Assembly: GCA_018881555.1 (NCBI GenBank)
Contig: JACAXG010000330.1
Coordinates: 44,762-108,761, forward strand
Direction of reading: 5' to 3'
Length of the DNA stretch: 64,000 nucleotides
Origin: Amblyornis subalaris
Taxonomy: Eukaryota; Chordata; Aves; Passeriformes; Ptilonorhynchidae
Made by a program: the position numbers and the translations under genes. Shown piece after piece: positions 25,108-39,227 of the stretch; position 1 is the stretch's first letter; the number at the start of each line of letters is the position of its first letter. The notes below the pieces were generated by a model, which had not been told where the DNA came from, made no database searches, and was given only the letters and a program-made list of their open reading frames with translations.

Positions 25108-25863
25108 TTTATTTCAACAAGGGAAGTGCAAAGTCATGTATCTGGGGAAGAACAACTCCATGCAACAATATATGGCAGCAGACACACAGCAGGAAAGTAG
25201 TTTGGTAGAAAAATACCAGGGGTCTTGGCAGACACCAAATTACACATGAGCCAGTAATGTACCTTTGCTGTAAAGATGGCTCCCAGCTTGCATGAGGCAA
25301 AGCATTGCCAAAACATTGAGGTAGATAATCCCTCCCCTCTACTCCGCACTGGTAAGGCCACATTTGGAATACTGTGTCCAGTTCTAGGCTCTCCAGTACG
25401 AAAGCAATGTCAACAAGTTGGAGAGAGTTCAATGAAGGCCTGCAAAGATGATGAAGGGACTGGAACATTTCTTATATGAGAAGAGTCTGAGGGGGATGGG
25501 ACTGTTCTGCCTGGAGAAGAGAAGCCTCAGGGTAGATTTTATCAATGTGTACAAATGCTCAAATAAATGGTGCAAATAAGATGGAGACAGGCCCTTTTCA
25601 GTGGTGTGTAGAAACAGGACCAGAGGCAATGGGCACAAATCAAAACACAGGAGGTTTCCTCTGAGTACTGGGAGACACTTCCTTACTATTAGTGTAACTG
25701 AGCATTTGCACAGGCTGATGTAGAGTCTCCATCTTTGGAGGTATTCAGAAGCTGACAGCACATGGTGTTGGACTACCAATTCTAGGTGGCCTCAAGGTGG
25801 TTGGACCAGTTGATCTCCAAAGGTCACTTCCCACCTCAGCCATTCTGTGATTCTGTGATTCTA
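25108..25863 (+). mobile_element. CR1 LINE, 3' 756 bp with intact octamer tail
   Basis: It starts within ORF2 (a frame gives GKCKVMYLGKNNS near 25120-25160), passes ACTCCGCACTGGTAAGGCC, CTGCCTGGAGAAGAGAAGCC and TTGGACCAGTTGATCTCC, and closes with ATTCTGTG repeated twice plus ATTCTAT. The tail is the best-preserved CR1 terminus in the window. ORF2 is broken by stops and small indels, so the copy is inactive. Confidence 0.95.
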
Positions 25864-27276
25864 TTTTACTATATTAGGTAGGAGTTCCACTCAAGAATTA
25901 TCTTTAGTCTAAATACATGGGAAAAAAGATGGTCGTGATCAAGCTGAAGATTCAGATGCAGCAACACACACTGTACAAACTTGGAAACTCTTAAAGCATT
26001 GCCCCTTTCAAGATTTATGCAGAGATTTAGCGCAGTGTGCCCAATCCCTCTAATCTCCAGCATTGTAGTGAAACCCAGAAACAAACAAAAAACAACCCCC
26101 TCAAAAAGAAAACAAAACAAATCCCCAGACTTTGAAGGGTGTGTGGGGGGGTGTGTATGTATCACAGAGGACTGACAGATCCAGAACTACAAAAAAACAA
26201 GCAAAGAAGTTTTTGGAATTACTTGCTTCAAAAAGAAAGCCAAACCAAACAACAAAACAAAAAACCCAAGAACAAACTACTTCACTATTGAGTATGTAGT
26301 GAAGTACTTTTATATAACTGATCAAATCTGGGCTTTGTTTAACTAGATCAGATAAACTGTTCAGATAGTTCTTAAAGATCCTTACTGACTTAGCAGTTTG
26401 ACTAGTGTTGCAGCAGTTGCAACTAGTGTTTTGATGGTGGGGGAAGCTTCAGAGCTCTTGGTGATTTCAACCTCCCTGTCTGGCTGCCAGTCTGTATTTC
26501 CCCAAGGAGGCACACACCAGAGCAATAAGATCTTGTCTGAAAGTGAGCAGATATCTCATTTGTCCTCCACTGACACTTTTTGACAGGAGGTAGGGGAGAT
26601 ATGCAAAAGAGTGCAAGGCAGTTTTAAGGTGAGGTTAAATGTTATAGCTGTTGTAATTTAAGAGTTTACTGCAGCAAAAAGGAGGAAATTCCTCCTTCCA
26701 CCCAATTATTCTGACAGCCTCAGTCTCCCTGGTATTTTGATGATGTGATTGAGGTCTCAGATTCATCAGATCATTAGCTAACATGATTCAAATTACTAAC
26801 CTATTGGAAAATTATTCATTTTTTTTCTCCTAAGCTAGCTTTTCATCAGACTTGTGCTTAGTGGCTCATGGAGGGCTTGGCAAGCTTCGCACTCAAAGCC
26901 TCTCCAGAAGAGGGGAGGCATAGCATGACGTTCCTTTTGGTGTTGGCAAGATGCTGAAGTGGCTGCTGCTGCATCATACTGATGCACACACTCACTTCCT
27001 ATAATGATCAATAAAACCACACCATATGATAGTTAACATAGATTATAGCATAGGAGGGAGTGAATCAACTGCTGAACATGGAAGGCCATCTATAGGAGTG
27101 ATATTTCAGTAATTTCAAAGTGCTAAAAATCACCCCTAAATTCCAGAGACTGTGACACATTATTTGCAATAGATCTATTAATACTCTTGGGAGTACAAAA
27201 CACAGAAAACAGACTGAAGTATTTTTTCCAAAGTATTAAAATATTTTGTGAATCTGTGTTTTAGTTTGTTGTTCTT

Positions 27277-27311
27277 GGTTGGTTTGTTTGTTTGTTTGTT
27301 TTGTTGTTGTT
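27277..27311. repeat. (TTTG)n / (TTG)n simple repeat
   Basis: About five TTTG units are followed by three TTG units. Ordinary simple-sequence DNA. Confidence 0.85.
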
Positions 27312-30272
27312 CATTTTATCTGTTCTGTTTTCTTCATGACCTTGCAAGCAGAGGATAGATAAAATATCTTATTAACCTCTTTCATTGTTATGCTGTATAT
27401 GAACAAACAGCTAGAGAAAGCCTACTGGTCCCTATATTTCTTCAAAAATAATAGCCTTATAAAGTAGAACCTCTTAAATTTGAGTTTCTGTAGCTTTTGT
27501 CATATAATATCAGAAAAGTTCAAACAGACAAATGAAAGTTGATCAAAGAGGATTAGAGGAAATAATGGAGAAAGGAGGTAAAGCTGCACTAGAGACAGTT
27601 ATCAACTCCTTTATTAATAGTGTACTTTGATTTTACAGAGAATTCTTCTATCCTTACATATAATATTTGACACATTTAAAAACACAAATTAGAAATGCTT
27701 CTTGGTTCACACAAAAATTTGCATGCTTGCCAGGGTTTTTTAAAGTTAATTGCTGCTCCAAAAGTAGTCAAATTAGAACCTGGAAAGTGTTTCAATAGAA
27801 GTTTTTATAATGACAACACATCTCAGAAATGTCTGTCAAGTAATATCCATCTAAAATACATATTTCACCCACTTAAAATAATGAAAATTTGGGGCATCAA
27901 AATTAATAAGAAGCAGTCAAGGAATTCTTTAATTTTTTTTGAAATAGAATTTGTTCATCTGCCTTAAATTCTGATTAAGTAGTTTTCAAAATTTGAGAAG
28001 CTATGGACAGTTGAAAAGTATTGCCAGTCTTCAGCAGCAGCTGCAAAAGCGAAGCATAAGCAATTTTATGTGCAAACAAATGATGTACCTTTCAAAGCCT
28101 TATTAATAGACACAATTTAAGGTAGAAACTTCATGCTGATGGATGTGTATGGGCAAACCAGGATACTTAAACGTACTGAGCCTGATTCACTCTCATTTAT
28201 TCCAGTGGCTTCAACCTAGTGACTTCCAGCAGTGCGAGAAAGAGGCAAACTGGATATTAGATGACATTCAGAATAAGATATATTACTATAATTTCTTCAG
28301 TAATGTTATTTATCTCTCTGTGTCAGACAGTAATTGTAACGACAGCATTAAGTTAGAAAAGCAATACTGAAGCTGCCTGAACAACCCAAATTTTTAATCA
28401 CACCTGAAAATACCTACTGCAGAGAATTCTGCATATTTATTGACAAGAAGAAGAGACCAGCCCAGGATATTTCAGAATAACTTCTATGCTTAGCAATGTA
28501 TAAAAAAAGAAAAAGTGTAAGAAAAGATTAAGGGTATAGAACATTCTCACTTTTTGAGGCATATTTACTTTGTACTGCATAGCAAGATGGAACAAGATTC
28601 AAATTAACAGCAAAAACTTTATTTAAAATTATCTTTGAACCATATAGTTACAGGTTTTCTTACTCTAAAATTAGGGCTTTCCAGAAAGGCAATAGGGCTA
28701 GTTACTACAGATTTTCAAATGTGCTTTCATATAATTTGATAGGTGGGGAGTGGGTGGAGAGCACAAACAGAAAAACCCAAATCTTTGAAAGTGTTTCAAC
28801 GCAAAATGCTCTACTTAAAATATCAAACTAAGTTAATCATAGAACAAAGGAATTAAGGTAACTTGAAAATGCATGATCTGAAAGATGTTACCCTGAAGTC
28901 GATATTAATTCATTTAATCATTGACTTATCAATATTTTTGTGAGGTATGTCCCTTTCAATAAGAATACCAATTACTTTACACATTGTCTATTAAGAGGAT
29001 ATAAGTCACTAAAATTGTGTTATTGTTTGATCTGAATTCTCTTAAAAGATGGGGACAAAACAAAGAAGGAGAAGTGAAGTCTAGCACTTTTTTTTTTGTT
29101 AAATTATTAAGAGATGAACATATATCTACTCAGTTTCTTAAATATCAGTGTTTACTAAAATTTCAGATATTTTACATGACTGAAATAATGGGCGAAATGA
29201 TACAACACAAGACTTGTGTGAGGCCTTGGACTTGTACCTGTAGGTAGGCAAGGTATCCCTTTAAGAAGCTGGATCCCACTTTGAGAGTGTGCTGAAGCAT
29301 TTCAACCAAAATAAGACATCTTTGCAAATGTGAACTACCTTTGTGTGTTCTTTCCACCACTATTTCTTGAATGTGTTTCACAATAACCAGACATGATTCT
29401 CAGGGCAAAGTCTTTTCACTCCTGTTCACTCAAAATTGTGAAATTACGTGTGTGAAAACGCAGATTTGCTGTATGTCATTAGACCTACTTAAATCTTAAC
29501 AGGATTAGTACATAATTGAATGTGTTGTCTAGCTAATGGTCTGTGTAAATGATACACATGGAACAAAATAATTGATTTAAAAAATGCTTAAATAGCAACA
29601 CATCAGTCCTGAAACCTAGAAAGACATATAAAGGGAAGAAACAAATCAGGTCATAGCACATCCTGATCCTAGAAATATCCAGGTTTTGCCTGAGAACATT
29701 CATTTTACCGTTATCCAAGCCCCTAAGTCTGTCTTCTTCTAAGCAATTTCCCCACTAGTTACCTGTTAGAGTTCAAAGAAAAGCTGATGTTAAAGTCATG
29801 AATTACTTCTTTCCAAAAATGTCCCTAGAGATACTACTTTTATCCACTGCATAGAATTATGTGTTATCACAAACACATTCTCAAATGTAAAACAAGTAAG
29901 AAGGAAGAAGAATAACACAAGTAAGAAGCTGTCTTTTTTGTATCAATTCGATGTAATATCTTTTCAGGGTCTCACTCTGGGAGAAGAACAAACTCCAAAG
30001 TCAAACAGCTATTAAATAAGCACAAGGGAAAACCAGGAGCATTGCATAAAAAGGTCAAAATTGTTCTTTTGGTTTTATGATTTTTCTAGCACACAGCAAA
30101 ACAGAAAGGAGTAGAACCTATCAAGGAAGGAAAACAGTCAACACTTAAGCTTACTTCAGCAAAATGGAGCACTGGAGATAAGTAGTGCTGGCTAAGGACT
30201 GCTGAAGAATGTAAACAAAATAGGTAAATTTGTTAATTTGTTGCATTGCTTTAAATTCCTATGGAAAACTAA

Positions 30273-30289
30273 TTTTTTTTTTTTTTTTT
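30273..30289. repeat. T17 homopolymer
   Basis: Seventeen consecutive T residues. No adjacent retroelement was recognised that would make it a tail. Confidence 0.85.
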
Positions 30290-33200
30290 AAGGAAATTGT
30301 TAACATAGGAAAGAAGAAAGAATAGTAAACTAAATGTGGAACAGGAATACCAGTGGAACCAGGAAAGGAAGAAGACTACAGATTATAAATTTAACACCAT
30401 AACAAAGAATTTGTGCTTCTGCTTTCTTTCTTCCCAGAACATTTTCATCCATTTATGCTATACCACATTTTGTAACACAGTTCTTTGCACAAATGGCCTA
30501 AAAGGATATCAGAAGGCACCAGAAAGTTCCACATGAAAACGGCATATTATGCGAGCACATCAGAGTTCTCTATCAAGAGAATGGGGCATAGCTATTACTG
30601 CACATCATGACAGACAAAAAGAAAAATAACAATGTGAAGGTAAAGATAGAACATAAAGCTATTAATCATCATTTATTTTCGATTATTTAATATTACCTTC
30701 CCATTTAAATCTAGTTTTTAATGTGTTGTGTTTCATCTTACTTTGGAGAAAAGATCAAGGTACTTTTGTGTTGCTCTTGGTTACTCCCCAATCCCATATA
30801 TCAGAAACAATTACATTTAAATAGCTAGTGGTTAAAGTAGCCAAACATTTAAAAGGAAACATATAATTGGACCCAAAGGAGACAAAGTGGAATGTGATCT
30901 GGAAAAGTTAGGGGTTTATGTGAGCAACTTATAAGAAATGCCTATATTACCCTCTCAGGTTGTGAGATTCATGATTGCACAAAATACTGAAATATTCATG
31001 GGTATCTAGAAGCATGTTATGACACCTCTATCTATTTAAACAAGAAGTTTGGGAGATTGGCGAAAACACAGCTAGTGTGCATATTTCCTTTAAAAATTAT
31101 CTTGCTGATGGTAGGAGCCTCTAGGGAGAGCTTAATGAAAGCCTCTTTGCCTGAGTCTTTCTGAGGTCCATAGGAAAGGAAGTGCTTTAAAAGAGTTCAT
31201 TGGAAATGGGATAGAATCTATCTCCTTTTTTCTTCAGCCTTTCCAAGGCACTAGAGGAAAGGAACTTTCAGGTGTTGCATACAGAAGCAACATGTACTGC
31301 TGTAATCCATTCTTAATGCCTTGAAAATACTATATTCCTTTAATAGAGGAAAATGAACATACTAGAAAATGCTCTTGTCTCAGACTTACTGCTTTTAACC
31401 AATATGGGCTTTTGTGATCTCCTTCCTCCCCCAGCTTTGTTACCTATTTCTATCTTATTGCTTGCTTGCAGCACTATATTCAAAAATATGACAAACATCT
31501 GTCACTTGTGACTAAAAATCCAGTTCAGCATATCCACTGCACTATCAAGTATATCACAGACAAGCTCATACATCATTTACTCTTGGTAGCATGACAGCAG
31601 CCCAGCCAGTGCACTGGAAAAGAAGCTACAGATAAGAATTTTTATTTTTCTCAGGGCTTAACTCTTACTTAGCCTGGAACCTGCCAATTTGAGTTCAAGT
31701 CTCAGAGCTTGTGCTCAGGTAGAGTGACAACTTGGGAATGAAACAAGGCCAGGACTTTAACTTAAATTTGGCAGTGCTTTTTCCATCTCTGCAGCAACTC
31801 CCGCGCTTGAAATAGTTCAAAAATGTCTGGCTGCTTCTGCAATTTCGAGATCTTTCATTTTTAGGTCAGGCTGCCTCACAAGCTACAGACATGCAGTAAG
31901 CAATTCAGATTAGGAGGCACATGCTGTAACTCCTATATAAACACAGAAGTTTAAAAGGCAAGAAATTCTTCTTTACAGATTTTATTTTTAAACCCGTTGT
32001 GGTACATAATCCTTACGCTTTACTAAGAAGCTCCTGGAGTGTGTCAGTACAGATGAAACAACAGACTTCTGTCACATATCTATCAGAGATTTTCAGAATG
32101 AAATATTGTAACTCTCCATGTGAAAGGGTAGAACATCATAGTAATCAAGCAAATATCTAACTCCAGAATTAATTTGTAGTACTTTAGGGGAGTTTTGCAC
32201 ATATCCAGGTTTGGAAAATATTTTTCAAAATTAATACTCACTTATAACAAATTTAAAATCAGAAGTATGATTTTGCTATTGATTATTCATTGTTTCAAAA
32301 AACAACATTCTCTGGACAATCAGCATCAACCTGTGGCAATATTATATGCAGAACGATGGATTTTTGCTTTTTTATGTTTAAAGGTTAGGGATTGTTTTTC
32401 GCTTGGGGGGATTGCTGACAAAGCACTTGGCAGTAGGTACAACACATCTACAGTAAGTAGATCAGAGTATCTTACCTGCAAACATGCTGCAATAAAGTGC
32501 CATCATTCAATCAATACAGACTACTTAGTTAACATTTTTCTTAATGTATCTGGATTACTAGTTCATTAGATCATTACCTGATAAATAGTGCGGGTAATGA
32601 ATTGAGAGAGTAACTACATACCTTCAGGAAGAACCTGCCCGATAACAATAATCCATTAGAAAAACTGGCAGTATCCTCTGATCTATTGCCCGCAAAGCTA
32701 TGACTTGATGGAGAGTTTCATTCCCTCTGCTCAGCACTCCAGAAGAAAATCAGCACAATTTAAATATGTCTCAGGATGTGACAGCTCTCTAGATCCCTGG
32801 CTGCATTCTTTTCCCAGGGGTTGACAATCTGGTGTTCCAGTGTGCATAGAGCAGTGAAGATGAATTGAAAAAGCTTGAGATAAATTAGGGATGGCTAAGT
32901 TAAAATTGTCTCTGCTCCCGAGTCTCTCATCTGCAGTCTGCAAGCCTATTTTGCTGTGAAAAAGCTAGATGGCAGGCTGCCTCAGTGAGTTCTTCTTAAA
33001 CGACAGGGAGCATTTTCAATGAAGAAAAATTCTCCCATTATCTAAGCTAATGTGACTGCAGCTAAATCTAGTCTTAAAAGTGTCTACTAGCATGAAATTC
33101 ATTCTCACTGCTGCTTTCTTTCAAGCCACAGGTTAAAAAAGAGAAAGGAAAAAAACCACAAAAAACAAATCACCACCCTAGATTTTTCTATATGAAAAAA

Positions 33201-34565
33201 ATTCTCAAACTTTTTAAAGCTGATGAATGGCAGCACGATATAACTATGCCCAACAATCTAAGTACTGGAAATTATCACTGTTTCCCAAACTTTATCTGCT
33301 TATACTAAATACATTTTTCCACTATCTGTTCTTTCTGTTTTGTTTTAAATAGTTATCATGTCTTTGCAATTATCTTCATTTTCAATATTCTAGGAAAGGA
33401 AACGACAACATTTTCCCCTCATTCACAAAAAATGAAGTGACAGCTAAAATTCTGAACAATTACCATGTTTAGCCTTCGTAGATAATCCTAGATAATCCTC
33501 CAAAAAAATGATTGATGTTTTGCCATGCCACTAAAAAGTATTGTGTAACAAGTTGTTCTTTAATTATGAACCACTTCTCTTATTGTACTATTTTATAAAA
33601 AAAATAGAATTGATGTTTTCAGAATATCACTTAAGTGCCGAAGCTATTTGACAAAGTAACTAATTTCTAGCTGTTATGTAAAAATTTGCTATATTTAAAA
33701 CTCTAGGGCAGGAGTTTTTCATTAAACATACTAAATGATGTTTAATATTTTATCCTCTTAAACATTGGATATAATTAATAAAAAAAAGCTATAATTTCAA
33801 AGAGCTGCCAGTAAGCAGCTCCCTAGTAAGCAGACATTTATGCAAATCCTTTCTTTGGTTTCAACTGATCTAGTTTTCTGAAGTCCTAGATATCTACCAC
33901 CAATCTTGATTTCTCAATATCATGGAAATTCAGCCCCCCACCCTAAGCTGCAAGTAAACAGAGATGTAGCTGAATAGATATGAATATAGCCTTAGTGCTT
34001 GAGCATTTTGAGAATGATACATAAATATATTGTCAAGAAAGAGATGTAGACCCTGCTTTCATCAAACAGGCATGAAGAGACTGAAACTCTTTAGGACATG
34101 ACTGCAGAAGTCTCTTTTGTTCCCTGTGCCCTGGGGTAAAACATGCACTCACATTAACAGAACTCTACCAGGTGAAGGGAAGAGGCATGATCAACATTAA
34201 TAGATTTCCTTGGAGGTTAAGTTACAAAAGCCACAGTCCAACAGAACCTTTGTGTTTTATGCTGAAGGCATTATGTCCACCCTAATTTTTTTGAACAGAA
34301 GCTGCTTTGGCCTTTGTCCCAACAACCACCCCTTGAAGCACATGCAAGCACTTGACCAGATCCAATTGTTCAGTAAATACAATACACATAAACATAGCCT
34401 AAAATAACACATATTTCCAAAGGGATTAAAAAGTTTCCCATGCTGCCCTGCTCTAGGATTATTTATGGTGTTCTAACACACTTCTAGGTGACACTAGCTG
34501 TGCTGCAGTCCTCGCCACTAATATTTGTACACTTCCCGTGTAAACAGATCATGATATCACAATTC

Positions 34566-34633
34566 ATAGAGTCATAGAATCATAGAATGGTTTTGGTTGG
34601 AAGAGACCTTCAAGATCATCTAGTCCAAACGTC
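34566..34633 (-). mobile_element. CR1 LINE 3' tip, ~68 bp
   Basis: The plus strand gives ATAGAGTCATAGAATCATAG, then GGTTGGAAGAGACCTTCAAG and ATCATCTAGTCCAAAC, the complement of a CR1 3' terminus with three octamers. It is strongly 5'-truncated and less diverged than the adjoining plus-strand fragment. Confidence 0.9.
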
Positions 34634-34635
34634 CC

Positions 34636-34720
34636 AGCTCTAGCTGGCCCTGTTTGTGCAGGGAGTTTTGACTAGATGACCTCCAGAAGTCCATTCTAAC
34701 ATCAACCATTCTGCAATTTT
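34636..34720 (+). mobile_element. CR1 LINE 3' tip, ~85 bp, inverted relative to its neighbour
   Basis: CTAGCTGGCCCTGTTTGTGC, then TTGACTAGATGACCTCCAGA and CATCAACCATTCTGCAATTT, match the CR1 3' end of another subfamily, in the forward direction. It abuts the minus-strand tip, so together they make an imperfect foldback of about 150 bp. Confidence 0.87.
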
Positions 34721-37700
34721 CACTTTTGTTTAGGAACCACCAAAATCCTCAGTTCATAGTGCCAGTGATTTTATGTTTAAATGTTTCCTAATTTTATTCA
34801 TCTTTATTTTTCAAAACATCCTCCTTAAATTATTTTAGATTATTAGATTCCTCTTTTTTTCTGCTCACAGTTACAGCATCTGCTGCTGAAACTAATAGAA
34901 CTGCGGACCTCACTCTGCAGCAGACCAGCCTTAAATTTCCCGAAGTTATCTCTCTTCACAATAAGAAAAGGCTTGATGGAACTCTTTTTAGAGCTGAAAG
35001 CCACCTGCTAGCCTTAAAGAAAGTCTTGGTTTGTGTGCTATTTATAAGTTTTAGAATAAGAATCACTCATGTCTTCCCCCTCTCAGCAGCTACTGCTTCA
35101 GTGAGAGCTACCAGTGACAAGCTGCTGTTTTTCTTGGAGCCTCAGCAACCTGGGTCAAGCAGCTACATCTGTGTCTCAGCTTCTATTCATAAAAATCTAC
35201 TGGCCTGAACAAATTAAAAAAATAAAATCCTTGTAATTCACTATTTCTAGTGGTATCATTATTTTACAAGGTATGATTCATTCATGTTCAATGATTTGAA
35301 TAAGTAACATTGACATGTCAGTTTCTAGAAGGTTTCTGATTAAATTTTGGGGTATGACATGGAAGGCGATAGAGAACCAATTTAGCAACCGAAACAAAGT
35401 AATCCAAAATGTCTTCGTAAAATTCTGACCTTTGGTTACATATTCATCTCAGCTTCCTCTTCTTTAGTACCAGCTGGAGAAAGGAAGAATGTAACAATTG
35501 GTTTTTTCCCCGGAAAAAGGTTTAGTAGTCCCTGAAGATTATTGGGGATTAGGCCCAAGACACCCAGAAAAGCATAGTCACTTGGTTTACAGAGTTTTAG
35601 AACAAGACATAGATTCACAAGAATTTCTCAGACATTGCCAGGAGAAAAAATTCATAGGGCTTTTGTTTTGGTTTGTTTTAATTTGGTTTGATTTGGTTTT
35701 GATGGGGAGTTTTTTGTTTGCTTGTTTGTTGTTTGGTTGGTTTTTCCTTTCCAAGTTATTTAGTGGTACAGTTTAATATCCTTTTGGAATTAATTGGACA
35801 GTCCCAGATGGAAGCAGAGGTGACACTGTTGGCATAGCAGGGTAGATATTTTTGGTGTGCTGTAATCCGATTATGAAAACATGTTTCAACACCTCAAAAG
35901 ACAGCAGAGTTACGGGCAGACGGTGAAAAAGGTGATCATGGAGTGGTACATATTGTAACTCTGTGACATGTCACCTACCTGGGTAACACAAGTTGTAATT
36001 GCTTTAAGAGTACTTTGACATGGGTACCTTAGAACTTTAGGAAAGCTAATTTCTATAAACCAAAGTTATACACTGGGCCTATTTAATTTTTAAACTTAAA
36101 TAGTAGTGTGGTTCCAGAGCTACAAGGCAGACTTCTAAAGAATATTAAAACCCCTTGTATACAATAGGATGCACTAAAACAATTATATTTGGATAAATCT
36201 TTAAAACTACTAGTCTCCTGCAACTGGTAATTCTCAATAAGTAAAAGAACTCAATTTAGATAAATGTTTGCTTTCCTATTTTTCTGTCATTCTTCACTGG
36301 AGACAAAATACTGGTTAATAAATTCAGAATATATTCTCCTAGTTTTACCCTGCCTGACTTGCATTAGATTTTCATAGCAGAGAAGAACTTCTAATGGGGA
36401 ACTCCAGTGGGATTAGAGATATGCAATTCAAAGATGAAAACTTCAGTGACAGAAAGTGAGGCTTTTTTGCTACTGTATATTGTATTTTGCATACATATGT
36501 AATAACTTTGAAAAAAACACAATGTGTATGCATACAAAAATTTAGTAAACTTTTTGAAGTCTCTTTTTCATTATTTTGAAATGAACTCTTGCATAATTTT
36601 AGATGCTTCATACGTTTCTCCACACTTTGTTCTTGGAATACATGTTGTTAGTGCTTGTATGGCTTTAGGCCATAGCTTGCTGGTAGTTTTCCTCCTTTAG
36701 ATTCATAGAGTATTAGGTCTGGATGAAAATAAAACACATATAAAAATATTTTTCTTAATCTTAGGAGTTAGTGGTAGAAAGTGTTGGCTTCCATTATGAG
36801 TGCACCTTAATGCCCTTGTGCTAATGGTTTTCATACACTAACCACTTATGACATGGGAAATTACATTCAAGATGGAAGCATGTAAATTTGAAGAGGAAAT
36901 TGAGAACTAGGTGTAGTATTTGGGTTCAACTCGACAACATTTGTGGGAGAATTTACTCAAGCCTTTCTTCAAACTTCAGACTGCCGTGTTATGTGGTTAC
37001 CAGAAGAAAGTAATTGAGACTTAGTGAGGGGAAGAAGGGTGGAAATATATGGCCTTAATATGCTGATGTTCATTCTCCTTTTTGATTACTGTAAACTTCC
37101 TGCTTTCTTGCCTTCTTCACTGCGCATTTCAGAAAGACACTAGAAAGAAAATTAATAATTATATGCAAAAACATACAATATTAAACTGTAAGGGGTTTGT
37201 TTGAGTTTTTTTGACCTCCTCAAAATAAGCAGATAGGTAGATTGTCTGGTTCTCTTTCCTTACTACATTTGTACACTAACAGAAGGTAATAGAACAAGCA
37301 TATTCCAAGATCATTTAAGTACTTGACTGGACACAGATAAGCAAAAGATGGGAGAAAAAAAAATCAATATAATCGAAATATTCTTAAGTTGAAGTTCTGC
37401 AGGAAGATGTGTTTACCCTAATTATACCTTACACAGAGCATTGTCTGACAAAAGGTGAAACAATTTCTTTGATTCCGAATTAGGCTCAAAGCTTACCACA
37501 TGATACCCATTAAAGTCTACATGTTCTTCTTATGAGCCTATGTACAGACTAAATACTTTTTGAACAAATTTATAAATGGAAGAACACACAAGCACTCTTT
37601 TACTTACTATAAGAGAATTTGACTATACCTATTATTACTGAGATGTGAAGACTGGAAAGATAAAATCTGTAAAATGTAACAGTTCACTGAGGGGTCCTGA

Positions 37701-38194
37701 CATCACACGTTATGCATTTTTTCCCATAGTTTTATTTCTATGGTATCTAGATTTGTTCCACTTACTGAATATGCAGCTGAAGTGTATCATGTGGACTACC
37801 AGGGTGAATCTTTTTTTATATTTTATTTTGTTTCAACCAAAGGGAAACCAGATCATGCTCTCTGACACCACTCCATGAAGAAACATAGAAACTGGGAATA
37901 TATAGGATGTATGCACCAAAATACTAACGTATATTTACATTACTGTACTACACCTGACAAAGATGAGAAAAGAGAAAGGATTTGTGATCCATTGCAATTC
38001 AAATAGTTAAAGACCTGCCTATGTTAAACCAAAAAAAACCTCAACAAACCACCAAACAGGTGCTCCCCTCCTTCACTCAACTCATTTGCCACTGTTATGT
38101 TTTTTAAGGTTTCTTGCTACTTGGAGGTTTTCAGTCAGTCATTTAATTTAAAAACGTTATTGTTATTGGGAAAGATCTAGTGAAAGCTGTTCGT
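34721..38194. other. Gene-free sequence with a T/G-rich tract
   Basis: No gene recognised. A T/G-rich low-complexity tract runs about 35661-35752 (GTTTG, TTTGG words). The part around 34870-35210 is less AT-rich and free of known repeats, but no exon can be supported there: no open frame combines with splice signals and a recognisable domain. Confidence 0.5.
35661..35752. repeat. T/G-rich low-complexity tract
   Basis: Irregular TTTGG, GTTTG and TTGTTTG words with almost no A or C on the plus strand. Similar tracts recur near 27280 and 50265. Confidence 0.75.
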
Positions 38195-38266
38195 GCCCAG
38201 GGGAGGATGGACTATATGATCTTTGAAACTCTCTTCCAGCCCAAAGGATTCTATAATTCTATGAAT
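38195..38266 (+). mobile_element. CR1 LINE 3' tip, ~70 bp
   Basis: GGATGGACTATATGATCTTTG, then CTCTTCCAGCCCAAAGG and ATTCTATAATTCTATG, form a CR1 3' end with two octamers on the plus strand. All upstream CR1 sequence is absent, making it an extremely 5'-truncated insertion. Confidence 0.88.
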
Positions 38267-38327
38267 TCATACTTCAGTTTTCATAAACATTCCCAAGCTG
38301 TTTGGCTCTTTAGGGATTTGGTTTGGC

Positions 38328-38343
38328 TTTTTTTTTTTTTTTT
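38328..38343. repeat. T16 homopolymer
   Basis: Sixteen consecutive T residues, about 60 bp beyond a CR1 tip. CR1 does not use poly(A)/T tails, so the two are probably unrelated. Confidence 0.8.
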
Positions 38344-39227
38344 GGCTTCTCTTTCTTCAATTAATTACATTTTAACACTCAAAGACCATACATTAAAAAG
38401 AGACAAAACAAATGCATCATTAATAAATTTTAACGGTTGGTGTTAAAAAATACCATGCCAAAACCACAACTTGATTGTGCATTGAAAACAATTAAATACC
38501 TACATTACAAAATAAATAGAATTTTACTGATTGAGAGATTTTATTTCAGTTTAATTATAAGTGTCTTGTATTATTCAGCAAGAACCCTCCCAACAGTTTT
38601 CATGTGGTACACAAAGTATTTCTTGTTCTGTTTTCAATTAAGGAGACATATGTGCTCCTGAAATTTCAACAATCGATGAAAGATTCTTCAAATTTTCTGC
38701 TTTCAATCTCTTAGCTACATATTTATTTCCTTCAGCTCTCATTTGCACTATAGTGAATAGTATATGCTATACTGTATGAATTTGAATTCACACATCCACT
38801 TTCATCTCTAAAACTCAAGGCAAGTTTAATCTGTCTTTCTTGAAACTCACAGAACTTGTGTTAATGCAGCCCAGAGTCTCAGGAGTTGTATGTGAACCGA
38901 GAGCAACAGATTAATGTACTAGAGGAAAAAAAAGCAAAACAAAACCCCTGTTACATAATTCCAGACAAATGGAGCAGGACATTTAGCCACTACTATAATA
39001 TAATTAAATAGTTAATGAGAGAAATAATGTCTTAAGAAATAAGGAGGGAGAAAAACATAATATAAATACCATGTACCCTGTGGGAGTACACTGCAGAATT
39101 CAGAGCACATTCGAGCATGTCCAAACCTTTTAGTTTGTTCAGAAAGCTTTTCCTTAGCTTTGGGGTACTGTTGAGTGGTTTTGCAGTGATAAAACTAGAT
39201 AAACCTTCCCTGAACATCCTGATTACC

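Larger units (their letters stand above)
25864..34565. other. Gene-free AT-rich sequence, 8.7 kb
   Basis: No gene or clear transposon. It holds A/C-rich simple sequence near 26080-26110 and 26245-26270, a G-rich/GT tract near 26140-26160, a (TTTG)n microsatellite at 27283-27302, and a T17 run at 30273-30289. A stretch at 28176-28208 resembles an ancient amniote interspersed repeat. Open frames are all short and unrecognised. Confidence 0.5.

Noticed and set aside
26085..26270. Exon or satellite suggested by A/C-rich sequence
   Set aside because: Irregular CAAAA/AACC low-complexity DNA without a fixed period or coding signal.
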